DNA of 64,000 nucleotides from CAVUWL01 sp963787415 (lineage in GTDB: Bacteria; Actinomycetota; Thermoleophilia; Solirubrobacterales; 70-9). The position numbers were made by a program, and so were the translations under genes. The notes below the pieces were generated by a model. It made no database searches. It was given only the letters and a program-made list of their open reading frames with translations, and was not told the origin of the DNA. Shown piece after piece: positions 47,230-54,840 of this stretch (position 1 is the stretch's first letter; each line of letters starts with the position of its first letter). The DNA lies in the NCBI GenBank assembly GCA_963787415.1, contig CAWBCO010000007.1, positions 422,565-486,564 of the forward strand, in the 5' to 3' direction.

Positions 47230-47748
47230 TTACGAACCGCAGGACTCACTGGCGATAGTGGCCGACAGCTCCGGGGGGTTGGCGAGGCTCTGAAAAACGA
47301 CGCAATAGCGCTCGGTCAGCTTCAGGAGGCTGTCCAGTTCGTCTTGGCTTGCGCCGGTCTCGAGGTCGAAGCGGAGGCGGATCGCGCGGAAGCCAACCGG
47401 GGCGGCGCGGTCGACCGCCATCGTGCCGCGGAAGTCGAGGTCGCCCTCTGCCCGCACCTGGCCCGCCTCGACCGGGATGCCAAGCGACGTGGCTACGGCC
47501 CGCAGCGTCACGCCTGCGCAAGCGACCAGCGCCTCAAGCAGCATGTCTCCCGAGCAGAGCAGGGAGCCATCGCCGCCGGAGGCAGGATGCAGCCCAGCCT
47601 CAGCCAAAGAGCGCCCGGTGTCTACCGAGCAAGAAACGCCTTCGCCCAGGTTGCCGCTTGCTGAGAGGGTCACCAGGGCAGCCTCCGGCTCGGCCCTGTA
47701 GCGCTCCTTCAGCGGCGCCTGGATCGTTCGTAGCTCCTCGCGCTCCAC
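47230..47748 (-). CDS. OsmC-family peroxidase-like protein
   Basis: This is an OsmC/Ohr fold protein. The two reactive cysteines lie in ALVACAGVTLRAVATSL and LTERYCVVFQSLANPP, as in thiol-dependent hydroperoxide reductases. The N-terminus before GGDGSLLCSGDMLLEAL is typical. GTG 47748 follows TAACCT by 6 nt, suggesting a leaderless transcript. The length of 172 aa is slightly long. No OhrR regulator is adjacent. Confidence 0.9.
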   Translation of the reverse strand: MEREELRTIQAPLKERYRAEPEAALVTLSASGNLGEGVSCSVDTGRSLAEAGLHPASGGDGSLLCSGDMLLEALVACAGVTLRAVATSLGIPVEAGQVRAEGDLDFRGTMAVDRAAPVGFRAIRLRFDLETGASQDELDSLLKLTERYCVVFQSLANPPELSATIASESCGS

Positions 47749-47754
47749 CCGAGG

Positions 47755-47760
47755 AGGTTA
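47755..47760 (-). promoter_or_regulatory. -10-like TAACCT before OsmC gene
   Basis: Six nt before GTG 47748 on the complement. Confidence 0.45.
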
Positions 47761-47798
47761 ACGCGCCGTTCCCGTCACGAATTGCAGGCGCTTTGCTA

Positions 47799-47871
47799 TG
47801 GAGCTAGGCGGACTCGAACCGCCGACCTCCTGGGTGCGATCCAGGCGCTCTTCCAGCTGAGCTATAGCCCC
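47799..47871 (-). tRNA. tRNA-Ala(CGC)
   Basis: The 73-nt cloverleaf has acceptor GGGGCTA/TAGCTCC with the G3:U70 alanine identity pair, D stem GCTC/GAGC, anticodon stem CCTGG/CCAGG with loop ATCGCAC (anticodon CGC), T arm GGCGG-TTCGAGT-CCGCC and discriminator A. No CCA is encoded. Confidence 0.97.
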
Positions 47872-47957
47872 GCGTGCATGGTTTGGGAGGATCATCCCAA
47901 TACCCTCGCGCACGCAAGGATAACCGCATAGGCTTTAGGTTCCCCGAAGCGATCACC

Positions 47958-48800
47958 ATGGGCATTCTCGACGAGGCAATCCGGGAGCATCTGGAGCTGA
48001 AGCGCCAGCACGGCGCTGGCGACTCTGAGCTACAGCAGCTCGAGGATGATGCTTTCGGCCCACCCGATCGACCCGGGGATGAGATGGGGACGATCGATCC
48101 ATTCGCGGAGGCACCGACGGAGTTCTTGACGACGGTCGAGGCAGACATCGAGCAGGCGCCAGACCTAGAGAGCGAAATTCCGTCGGACCGCCCGCCGCCG
48201 AACATCGCCGATCTCCAGGAGCCTCCCTTCTTGCCTTTGCCAGCAGCGGAGGATCCAGCTGGAGCTCAGCCGGCCGAAGGAGAGCAGCCGGGGTCGAAAC
48301 CCGAGGTAGCCTTCGAATCCGACGAGCCGACGCTTGATGAGAGACGAGTAATCGCCGAACAGCCGACTGAGCTGTTTGATCTCGAAGAGGAGATCGCCGC
48401 TTCCGATGCGGCTGCTCCCTCCGACGAGCAGCTTGCCGAAGAGGAGATTGCGGAGCCGCGCCTGGCTCCAGCTGATCCGTTTGCCGGCCTGGGGGAGCCC
48501 GATCCAGAGCCCGAGCCCGGGCTGGGTGGTCACGAGGGTGACCCAGGTGAAGAGGGAGAGGACTACTTCGATGAGCAGCGACTCTCGGACGAGCTGGATC
48601 AGGCCTTGGAGGCACCGATCGAGCGCCGCGAGGTGCCTGAGGGGGAGTCGGCTGAGGGGGAGAGCGAAAGCGAGCGGGCCGAAGCTCTCGACCGCGAGGA
48701 CGACGTACTCGAGGACACACCGGACTTCCTTGAGGATAGCGATGACGACCAGCTCTGGTTTGAGCAGAAGCCTCCCAAGGACTTTGACTTCGACGATTAG
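47958..48800 (+). CDS. Highly acidic low-complexity protein of unknown function
   Basis: This 280-aa protein has extreme Asp/Glu and Pro content (DEQLAEEEIAEPRLAPADPF, PDPEPEPGLGGHEGDPGE). There is a more ordered N-terminus MGILDEAIREHLELKRQHGA that looks helical and a conserved-looking short tail WFEQKPPKDFDFDD. It is probably intrinsically disordered, cytoplasmic and without a signal peptide. The frame is open from 47874 but ATG 47958 gives the natural start. TAGGCT near 47927 may be its -10. The function is not known to me. Confidence 0.7.
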   Translation: MGILDEAIREHLELKRQHGAGDSELQQLEDDAFGPPDRPGDEMGTIDPFAEAPTEFLTTVEADIEQAPDLESEIPSDRPPPNIADLQEPPFLPLPAAEDPAGAQPAEGEQPGSKPEVAFESDEPTLDERRVIAEQPTELFDLEEEIAASDAAAPSDEQLAEEEIAEPRLAPADPFAGLGEPDPEPEPGLGGHEGDPGEEGEDYFDEQRLSDELDQALEAPIERREVPEGESAEGESESERAEALDREDDVLEDTPDFLEDSDDDQLWFEQKPPKDFDFDD

Positions 48801-49170
48801 TCCCACACAACGAGTGCAGCGCTGGTCAACGTCAATTGCCCCCACGAGCAAAGCTGTCCTTACTTGTGCAGGGCCCAGCCGTCAAGCGCAGGGTCCGGGT
48901 TGTCGGTGTTGATGGCGAGTTCGGGTGGCGAGTGTGCGCGGTTGATGATGGGGGTGGTGTGCGCGCGGGCGCCCAGCCTTACTTCGGTCCGCGACCCTCG
49001 GGTTGGCTCCGGGGCCGGCGACATGATGTTTGATGGGGTGATCCCGCTGGGGGAAGCGTTGCGGCCGCTCAGTCTTTCTAGGCCGTCCACGCGGGCGTGG
49101 CGGCAGGACACGGTCGGGAGCCGGCCGCGGCGCATCTGGTTGACGAAGGGCTTGGCGCGCACGGGGAAGC
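48801..49170. other. Non-coding region, probably the 3' end of the IS110 element
   Basis: Frames on both strands are long but without family resemblance. On the minus strand the sequence continues directly from the IS110 transposase stop. It may be the right non-coding end of that element; its border was not found. Confidence 0.35.
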
Positions 49171-50177
49171 TCATACGGGTGTCAGCGCCTCCTGGCCGAG
49201 CTCCCGCAGCGTGTGGTAGCTGCGCTTCAGTAGCTTGCGCGCGACCGCCAGGCACGCCCGGTTGCCGCCGATCCGCTCCTTGGCGGCCAGGTAATACTCG
49301 CGGTCGGACTACGCTCACCCCGCCTGGCGACCTGCGCGGCCTCATATAGTGCCCAGCGCAGCGCCGGCGGCCCTTGGCGGGAGATGTGCCCGGGGGCGCG
49401 ACGCTGATCGGACTGAAACACGGTGATGTCCAGGCCGGCGTAGCGCACCGCTTGACGAGACGAGGAGAAGCGGGTGCAATCGCCGAGCTCGGCGAGGATG
49501 GTAGCCGCGGTCAGCTCCCCGATCCCGTAATGGGCCATCAGCGCCTTGCACCCCACCTGGCTGCGTGCATGGGTGCGCAGCTCTTTATCCAGCGGCGCGA
49601 TCTGCGACTCGAGCGCGTCGACCATCGCGATCGCGATCGCGACCTGCTCGCGCGCTGGGGCCGGCAGCGGCTGCCCAGTGAGCCACTCGCGCCCGTCCGC
49701 GGTCATCAACTGCCGACGCTGTGGGCAGCCGTGGTGATACAGCGTCGCCTGAATCCGCTGCTGCCACTCCGAGCGCTGCTCAGAGAGCGTGTGCCGCAAC
49801 CTGACCCGGGCGCGCAGATCGAGGATGTGATCGGGCGGGATCCAGGACTCCGGCAGCCGCTTGATCATCAGCAGCTCTCGCAGATGCCTGGCGTCGGCGC
49901 GGTCGGTCTTCGCGCGCTTCTTCTTCCCCTTCCGAGCCGCGGTCTCGGTCGGCTCGGCCAGATGCACGACTGCGCCGACGCTGCGCAGCTCCTCGACCAC
50001 GAACCGCCAGCCCGTCGTCGCCTCCAACCCCACCTCCAGCTCCTGGCAGTCGAAACGGCCCAGGAACTTGCGCACGCCCACACGGTCCCCCGGCGCCACC
50101 CGCCCGCGCTTCACCTCACCGGTTTCGGTATCCAGCCAGTCGGCGGTGATCTGCGCTCTATGTTGATCAAGTCCCAT
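49171..50177 (-). pseudogene. IS110-family transposase, one frameshift
   Basis: This is a DEDD-type transposase. The N-terminal RuvC-like domain starts MGLDQHRAQITADWLDTETG with the first Asp; LEATTGWRFVVEEL and KTDRADARHLRELL are typical. The C-terminal Tnp20 part has LMAHYGIGELTAATILAELG and SRQGPPALRWALYEAAQVAR with the conserved Ser. After that the sense jumps one frame near 49305 to SDREYYLAAKERIGGNRACL and ARKLLKRSYHTLRELG, ending at 49171. One base change would restore it, so it is recently inactivated or misread. Confidence 0.85.
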
Positions 50178-50260
50178 TACGATTGTCACTCGGGGCCTCC
50201 TCAAGCTCCATGGTTTGAATGCCTGCGCGGACTCATACCGCGCTTGAGCTGAGGAGGTCC
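50178..50260 (-). ncRNA. Candidate IS110 leader/bridge RNA
   Basis: Immediately before the transposase ATG the minus strand can form a long hairpin. CCTCCTC-A-GCTC (50246-50257 complement) pairs with GAGC-TT-GAGGAGG (50196-50208 complement). Within it, GCGCGG/CCGCGC (50225-50243) forms a perfect 6-bp stem with a 7-nt loop. IS110-group elements encode their bridge RNA in this 5' non-coding end, so this is the expected place. Confidence 0.45.
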
Positions 50261-50343
50261 CTACACGTCGGGCAGACAAGCTGCTCATGACATCTTTCGT
50301 TGGCCGCCACAACCGAGCCGCCGCCAAGTAGCGCCGGGCTCCC

Positions 50344-50349
50344 TAGACT
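50344..50349 (+). promoter_or_regulatory. -10 TAGACT of tRNA-Ala(UGC)
   Basis: Ten nt before the mature tRNA 5' end. The same hexamer precedes several protein genes, which supports its identity as the vegetative -10. Confidence 0.65.
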
Positions 50350-50359
50350 CTGGGCGCCC

Positions 50360-50432
50360 GGGGCCATAGCTCAGCTGGCAGAGCGCCGCCTTTGCAAGGC
50401 GGAGGTCGCCGGTTCGATCCCGGCTGGCTCCA
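50360..50432 (+). tRNA. tRNA-Ala(UGC)
   Basis: The 73-nt cloverleaf has acceptor GGGGCCA/TGGCTCC with G3:U70, D stem GCTC/GAGC, anticodon stem CCGCC/GGCGG with loop TTTGCAA (anticodon UGC), T arm GCCGG-TTCGATC-CCGGC and discriminator A. A TAGACT -10 lies 10 nt before it. Its 3' end is followed by repeats typical of an integration site. Confidence 0.97.
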
Positions 50433-50506
50433 CTAACAGATAACGGCAGAACAGAGCCGAAAGCAGCAGCTCGCGACGGCATGAAGACGCCAAGCCATCC
50501 GGCATG

Positions 50507-50545
50507 GGTACCACATTTGGGTACCAACCAGGGAAGGAATGCACC
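50507..50545. repeat. Direct repeat copy 1 downstream of tRNA-Ala
   Basis: GGGTACCACATTTGGGTACC followed by AACC and, after a short gap, AATGCAC. A near-identical copy lies at 50762-50801. Each copy sits 60-75 bp downstream of a tRNA 3' end (intact Ala here, a Val fragment for copy 2). Confidence 0.6.
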
Positions 50546-50656
50546 GCTGCCTTCTCTCAGCGTTCAGTCGACCGGAGTGACTGCGCACCTGCCGACCGAG
50601 GGTCAATCGGCAATCAGGAGAGCCCCGCACCGGGCGCCATGGCGCGTGCGGCCCAA

Positions 50657-50700
50657 GCCTTACAAGCAGGAGGTCACTGGTTCGAGCCCAGTACCGCCCA
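50657..50700 (+). other. 3'-half tRNA-Val(UAC) fragment, attachment-site-like
   Basis: The 44-nt segment starts in the anticodon loop (CTTACAA), then GCAGG, AGGTC, a complete T arm ACTGG-TTCGAGC-CCAGT and the acceptor end ACCGCCCA. There is no matching 5' half upstream. A 3' half-tRNA beginning in the anticodon loop is what integrases leave at attR. The intact donor tRNA is not in the window. Confidence 0.7.
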
Positions 50701-50761
50701 TTCAGAAAAGTCCTGCAAAACCAACCAGTCCGAAGAGCGCCGGTGGCGAGGTCCGGCTCGT

Positions 50762-50801
50762 GGGTACCACATATGGGTACCAACCGCGGGGCCAAATGCA
50801 C
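50762..50801. repeat. Direct repeat copy 2 downstream of tRNA-Val fragment
   Basis: GGGTACCACATATGGGTACC followed by AACC and AATGCAC. It matches copy 1 at 50507-50545 with few differences. It may be the conserved end of related integrated elements. Confidence 0.6.
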
Positions 50802-50978
50802 GCTTCGTCGTATCGCCCTCCGGGGGAACCATGCCACTGCGCAGCAGGCCGAAGGGCCGGTTGGGCAGCTGGCAAGTGGCCCGATGGGGAGGCTGGAGGG
50901 AGGCAACTCCCCCAGTAACCGTTACATGTCGCGCCAGGGTTGCCCTTCCGCCCCAAGTCGACATGGCGCGAGCCAGGG

Positions 50979-51268
50979 CTACTTGCTGGGTATCCGGTCG
51001 ATCAGGATCTCGAAGTTGCGCCAGCCGGTCTGCTCGCCGATCTGGTCCGCTTCGACTTTCGGGCGCATCACCGCCGCAAAAGCCTCCATGCCCTCTTCGG
51101 ATTCCCACGGTTGACGACCATAACCCCATCGTCGGTTCGGACGACGGTGTTGGAGATCCTGCCATGCTCGCCAGCGAGCTTGTCCGCCTCGGCATCGAAG
51201 AGCTCGTTCATCCTCGTCACCAACTGATCGGTTTCGCCGTGAACTTCAAACATCGTGAGGATCGCCAT
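50979..51268 (-). pseudogene. Frameshifted small ABM-like (dimeric alpha/beta barrel) protein
   Basis: The 5' part encodes MAILTMFEVHGETDQLVTRM and AGEHGRISNTVVRTDDGVMV. The sense then continues in another frame from about 51117 as WESEEGMEAFAAVMRPKVEA and TGWRNFEILIDRIPSK to a TAG at 50979-50981. Together this is a 96-97 aa stress-responsive or antibiotic-monooxygenase-like barrel. One frameshift inactivates it. AGGAAGG precedes the ATG. Confidence 0.75.
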
Positions 51269-51950
51269 CAGGGCCCTTCCTATAGTCGAGGCGGACACGC
51301 ATCAAGCGTCGTCTGCCCGACGCTAACCGAAGTTGGCAGTCCCTGCAGATCGGGGTCTCGAGTCGCTGCATCTTTTGTCCTCCCCGATGTTTGACTATTG
51401 GCGCGAACGAGACGTTCACACGCACTCCTACACGGACTGGGCTGAAGGGGTCCGAACCGGTCCGAACAGGACGCCGAAGGCCGAATTTGTTTCCACCTTA
51501 TGGTCTACTTCCGCCAGGGAGTGGGCCCTCAGCGTCCTCATCCACGGCAGCTCAGGAATAGGCTTCTCCGCCCTCAAGGGGCCGACCCCTGCTGTCGCAT
51601 CGACCAAATCGCTACCGCCGCCGGAAACGCAACCACGGCTCCAATGGCCACGCCTGGCCACAATCAATCAGAACACCCCCCTCTTCCTTGCCTCACCCGG
51701 TGGCTCGAGGCCGAGCAGGACGCAGTCGTTGACCCGCCGGCGAATCCACTGCCCCGTTTGGTCGCCTGTCGTGGCAGATCGAGATCCTCGGTTGGCAGGG
51801 TGGCGGCCCCGTCCAGGATCTGCGGCTTTCTTGACCTGGTGCTGCCATCGACTGAGAGCGATTACCGAGACAGATCATCTCTGACTCTGCTAACTCCATC
51901 CTCTTTGGCTGCAAACCTGCACCAACTCCGGGATCGACGAGAGAATTGAA
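51269..51950. other. Non-coding region upstream of queE
   Basis: About 680 bp with no supported gene. Base composition is more mixed than in the core region. Short direct repeats GGTCCGAAC occur near 51450. It must hold the promoter of the queE group, but no clear hexamer was seen at the right distance. Confidence 0.45.
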
Positions 51951-52586
51951 TTGGCCTACGCAATCAAGGAGATCTTTTACTCCCTCCAAGGTGAGGGAGC
52001 CAATGCGGGACGTCCAGCCACGCTTTGCCGGTTCTCGGGCTGCAATTTGTGGAGCGGTCGGGAGCAGGATCGGGCGACTGCCAAGTGCCGCTTCTGCGAT
52101 ACGGACTTCTTGGGTGTCGATGGATCACTTGGCGGCAGATACCGAACTCCATTAGAGCTGGCAAGCGCCGTAGCCCAAACATGGCCAACCGACGGAGCGA
52201 CCGCTCGGCTGCTCATCTGCACGGGAGGGGAGCCCCTTTTGCAACTCGACCAGCCGCTTGTCGATGCTTTCCGAGCCGCCGGGTTTGTCGTGGCCGTGGA
52301 GACCAACGGCACCGTTCTCCCGGCTACCGAGCTTGACTGGATCTGTGTCTCGCCCAAGGCGGGAACCGAGCTTGCATTGCGGTCGGGCGACGAGCTCAAG
52401 CTCATTTACCCCCAGCAAGGGCTTTCACCAGCGGACTTTCTTGGACTTGATTTCGATCACTTTTTCCTTCAGCCGCTTGACGATAAGAATGCCACCACGA
52501 ATTTGCAGGCAACGCTCAATTACTGCTTGGCGAATCCGTCTTGGCGGCTTTCCCTACAAACCCACAAGCTGCTGGGGATCAGATGA
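51951..52586 (+). CDS. queE: QueE-like 7-carboxy-7-deazaguanine synthase (radical SAM)
   Basis: This radical SAM enzyme converts 6-carboxytetrahydropterin to 7-carboxy-7-deazaguanine (CDG). The N-terminus has IKEIFYSLQGEGANAGRPAT; the iron-sulfur ligands are Cys31, Cys46 and Cys49 in the long-loop form (CNLWSGREQD then CRFCDTDF), as in the Burkholderia-type enzyme. The SAM-binding GGEP is at 92-95. The length of 211 aa is normal. TTG 51951 is the only start before the conserved N-terminus. Its stop overlaps the queD start (ATGA). With no tRNA-modifying transglycosylase nearby, the CDG is probably used by the local queC. Confidence 0.92.
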   Translation: MAYAIKEIFYSLQGEGANAGRPATLCRFSGCNLWSGREQDRATAKCRFCDTDFLGVDGSLGGRYRTPLELASAVAQTWPTDGATARLLICTGGEPLLQLDQPLVDAFRAAGFVVAVETNGTVLPATELDWICVSPKAGTELALRSGDELKLIYPQQGLSPADFLGLDFDHFFLQPLDDKNATTNLQATLNYCLANPSWRLSLQTHKLLGIR

Positions 52587-52981
52587 GTCATCAATTCGAC
52601 CTGTCGCGTGAACTCCGCTTCGAGGCTGCCCATTTCTTACCGCAGGCCCCGGAGGACCACAAGTGCCGCCGCCTGCACGGCCATTCCTTTCGGGCCGAGA
52701 TCGTGGTCAGCGGTCCACTGGACGCCGAGCGGGGTTGGGTCATTGACTTCGATGCTCTCGATTTGCTCATAGCACCGATTCAAGAGCAGCTGGACCACCA
52801 GCTACTAAACGAAATTGAGGGTCTCGAGAACCCGACGAGCGAGGAAATCGGCCGCTGGATCTGGCGCCGAATTGAGCCCGTCCTCCCTGATCAGGTTGTT
52901 CTGGTCGAGGTCTCTGTCAGGGAGACCTGCAGGTCTACTGCCAGCTACAGGGGCCGCCACTGCAGACCCGCCGAACCCTGA
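52583..52981 (+). CDS. queD: QueD-like 6-carboxytetrahydropterin synthase
   Basis: This enzyme makes 6-carboxy-tetrahydropterin from dihydroneopterin triphosphate, the product of GTP cyclohydrolase. Zinc ligands are His17 (FEAAHFLP), His32 and His34 (RRLHGHSFRAEI), with catalytic Cys28 nearby; DFDALDLLI and LDHQLLNEIEG are typical. ATG 52583 overlaps the queE stop; the longer open frame from 52541 is inside queE. The length of 132 aa is normal. GTP cyclohydrolase I is not in this window, so the host enzyme must supply the substrate. Confidence 0.93.
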   Translation: MSHQFDLSRELRFEAAHFLPQAPEDHKCRRLHGHSFRAEIVVSGPLDAERGWVIDFDALDLLIAPIQEQLDHQLLNEIEGLENPTSEEIGRWIWRRIEPVLPDQVVLVEVSVRETCRSTASYRGRHCRPAEP

Positions 52982-53000
52982 CTACCGCCCGTGCCGGTCC

Positions 53001-53006
53001 TATACT
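53001..53006 (+). promoter_or_regulatory. -10 TATACT inside the deazaguanine locus
   Basis: Six nt before ATG 53013. It gives the small protein and protease a promoter separate from queE-queD. Confidence 0.55.
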
Positions 53007-53012
53007 TGCTTC

Positions 53013-53252
53013 ATGACTCAGGTTTTGGACACGACGGAGACTCGACTTGCCCTCGATCGCTTTACCGATGCGTATGTGCAGGAGCGCAGCGAAGTGATCG
53101 GCGCCAGGGTGCTCGCCGACGAGCAGGGTGCCTATTTGGCCATCACGATCCGCCCCGGCGCCGACCGACCTCTTCCGGAGGTCTTTGAGGGCCTGCCGGT
53201 CAGAGTCGTCGAGTCGACGCCCGGCTCGGTTGCTGCTGGGCCCGTGAGGTAG
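53013..53252 (+). CDS. Small protein resembling the N-terminal domain of trypsin-like proteases
   Basis: This 79-aa protein begins MTQVLDTTETRLALDRFTDA and ends with PLPEVFEGLPVRVVESTPGS. The pattern of a short beta strand region followed by LPxxFEGxPVRVV is the usual N-terminal domain of bacterial trypsin-like proteases of this kind, here encoded separately. The ATG follows TATACT (53001-53006) by 6 nt, so it has its own leaderless promoter. The protease frame starts 4 nt after its stop. It may regulate or scaffold the protease. Confidence 0.65.
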   Translation: MTQVLDTTETRLALDRFTDAYVQERSEVIGARVLADEQGAYLAITIRPGADRPLPEVFEGLPVRVVESTPGSVAAGPVR

Positions 53253-53256
53253 TCCT

Positions 53257-53996
53257 TTGCAAAGCTTCGGGCCGGGCTCGTGGGTCGGGCTCTACAACCA
53301 CATCAACTTCTCAGGTGCATACGGCTTGCCTGTCGAGGACAGGCACGGTCGTGGCACAATGTTGCTGACCGCCGCCCATGTCATCGGTGGCCTATTCCCA
53401 TTCTCGGCAAGCGAGATTGAGGTAATGGGCTACGGAGAGGTTTCATCCCCTGATGGCCATGACACCACCACCTCAGCCGACGGCGCGATTAGTTTCACGT
53501 TGGGTTATCTGCGGCGCAGTATTCCCCCAAGCCCTAGCCAGGAATGCACTATCGATGCGGCGATCGCCGAGGTGACCAGCCGCCGGGAGTTGAAGAACCA
53601 TCTCGAGGGGAAGCGATCGCTGGAGTGCGAGACATTCGAGATATGGTGGGTGTCGAGCTATCAGTCAGGATGTTTGGTGCACACAGCAATTTGCGGCGAG
53701 GCACCCTGACCACCGCGCCGGTAACCGAACAGCTTCAGCTCGGAAAAGGCGGACGCCTGGTGACCTACCGTCACGGCTGTCACATTCACTCAGTTGATGA
53801 TCAGCCTTTTGCAGATCGAGGCGATTCAGGGAGTATCGTGGTCGACGACGAGCAGTATGCGATAGCAATGGTCGTGGGACGGGCGAGTCCAGCAATTGGA
53901 TCTCCGCCACCGGCTTTGGCAATACCTATGGTGCCCATACTAGACGGGCTCGAGGTTGACCTATATCCCGGTCAGGCGATGATCTCCGTTAATTAA
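53257..53996 (+). pseudogene. Trypsin-like serine protease, frameshifted
   Basis: The first frame has the His motif RGTMLLTAAHVIGGL (His41) and the Asp motif ECTIDAAIAEV (Asp100). It loses sense after about 53620 and stops at 53709. The other frame continues with MVGVELSVRMFGAHSN and holds the nucleophile in FADRGDSGSIVV (Ser codon at 53826). The full catalytic triad is thus present across two frames. One base change near 53615-53635 would give a protein of about 246 aa. It could be a true pseudogene, a sequence error or, less likely, a recoding site. No signal peptide: an intracellular protease. Confidence 0.75.
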
Positions 53997-54012
53997 CCAC
54001 TCTTACCGATCA

Positions 54013-54840
54013 CTACAGCACCGAGGTCGACGACTCCGTCTTGATCGATCGACCGCAGCACCGCGCATGACCCAATGATGCATGAAGCCGTTCCAATGTC
54101 GGTTGCGCACAGGTGCAGCCCCGCCAGGACAACTCCAGCGTCGCGCCAGACCAGCGACGAACCCCCAGGGTAACGTCCAGAGTACGCCCAAAGTCGGCGA
54201 GCGCAAAGATTGTCGACCAGCCACCCTCGACAACTATCTCCCTCTCATCGAGTAGCCCTTCGACCTTTCCAACCGAATCGTCTTCACACTTAACCAATCT
54301 GCAGCGCAAGGCATCAAACCGCCAATGCCCCCTGGGTACTCCGTGGACTCCGCTTGTCACCACCTCCAACTCGATCGGTGTGCGGGCTCCGGCAGACGGA
54401 AGCGCTCGGGTGTCTTCAAGCTGCCCTGGGACAGTTTCCCGCCAGCCCGTCGTACGCCCAGATCGGACCAGGATTGTCGCCAATTCAGCGAGCTGGGCAG
54501 GCGATTTGAAATGCCGCTCTGAGCGCCGTTCGCCGAGGATCTCGGCAAAGGGACGACTGGCCTCGAGCAGATGGTCCCCAAGCTCGATCGTGTCGTTGCC
54601 CGCTGGCGATTCGGCTGTCTCACCTTGCGCGGTAACCCGCGGGCGTACCCTCGCCGCTTCGTTAAGCGTGCCCAGCGCTGCTGCCGTCAGGGCTCCCGCC
54701 GGCTCCAGGTCGTGACCGGCTGCAGCGAGGCGCCGGATTTCCTCCACAGCCGCTCCCGCAATCCGATGGCTCTCGCCATCGTCATTGCTGATCACCGCAC
54801 TCCCAGACTCGAGCCGAATTGTCAGAGGTCTGTCATTCAT
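54013..54840 (-). CDS. SagB/McbC-like nitroreductase-fold protein
   Basis: A 275-aa protein with an N-terminal part of about 90 residues and a flavin nitroreductase domain: ILGERRSERHFKSPAQLAEL, LPSAGARTPIELEVVTSG and GVPRGHWRFDALRCRL. This matches the SagB-type dehydrogenase family, FMN enzymes often oxidising azoline rings in peptide maturation. No cyclodehydratase (YcaO) is near. It overlaps the queC end by 8 bp and is the last gene of the minus-strand group. A role in oxidising a deazaguanine-linked product is only a guess. Confidence 0.8.
   Translation of the reverse strand: MNDRPLTIRLESGSAVISNDDGESHRIAGAAVEEIRRLAAAGHDLEPAGALTAAALGTLNEAARVRPRVTAQGETAESPAGNDTIELGDHLLEASRPFAEILGERRSERHFKSPAQLAELATILVRSGRTTGWRETVPGQLEDTRALPSAGARTPIELEVVTSGVHGVPRGHWRFDALRCRLVKCEDDSVGKVEGLLDEREIVVEGGWSTIFALADFGRTLDVTLGVRRWSGATLELSWRGCTCAQPTLERLHASLGHARCCGRSIKTESSTSVL

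Noticed and set aside
48860..49349. Overlapping frames on both strands at the IS110 3' end
   Set aside because: No recognisable family on either strand; better explained as non-coding end of the element.
50507..50801. CRISPR-like repeats
   Set aside because: Only two copies, 255 bp apart, both tied to tRNA ends; no array or cas gene.
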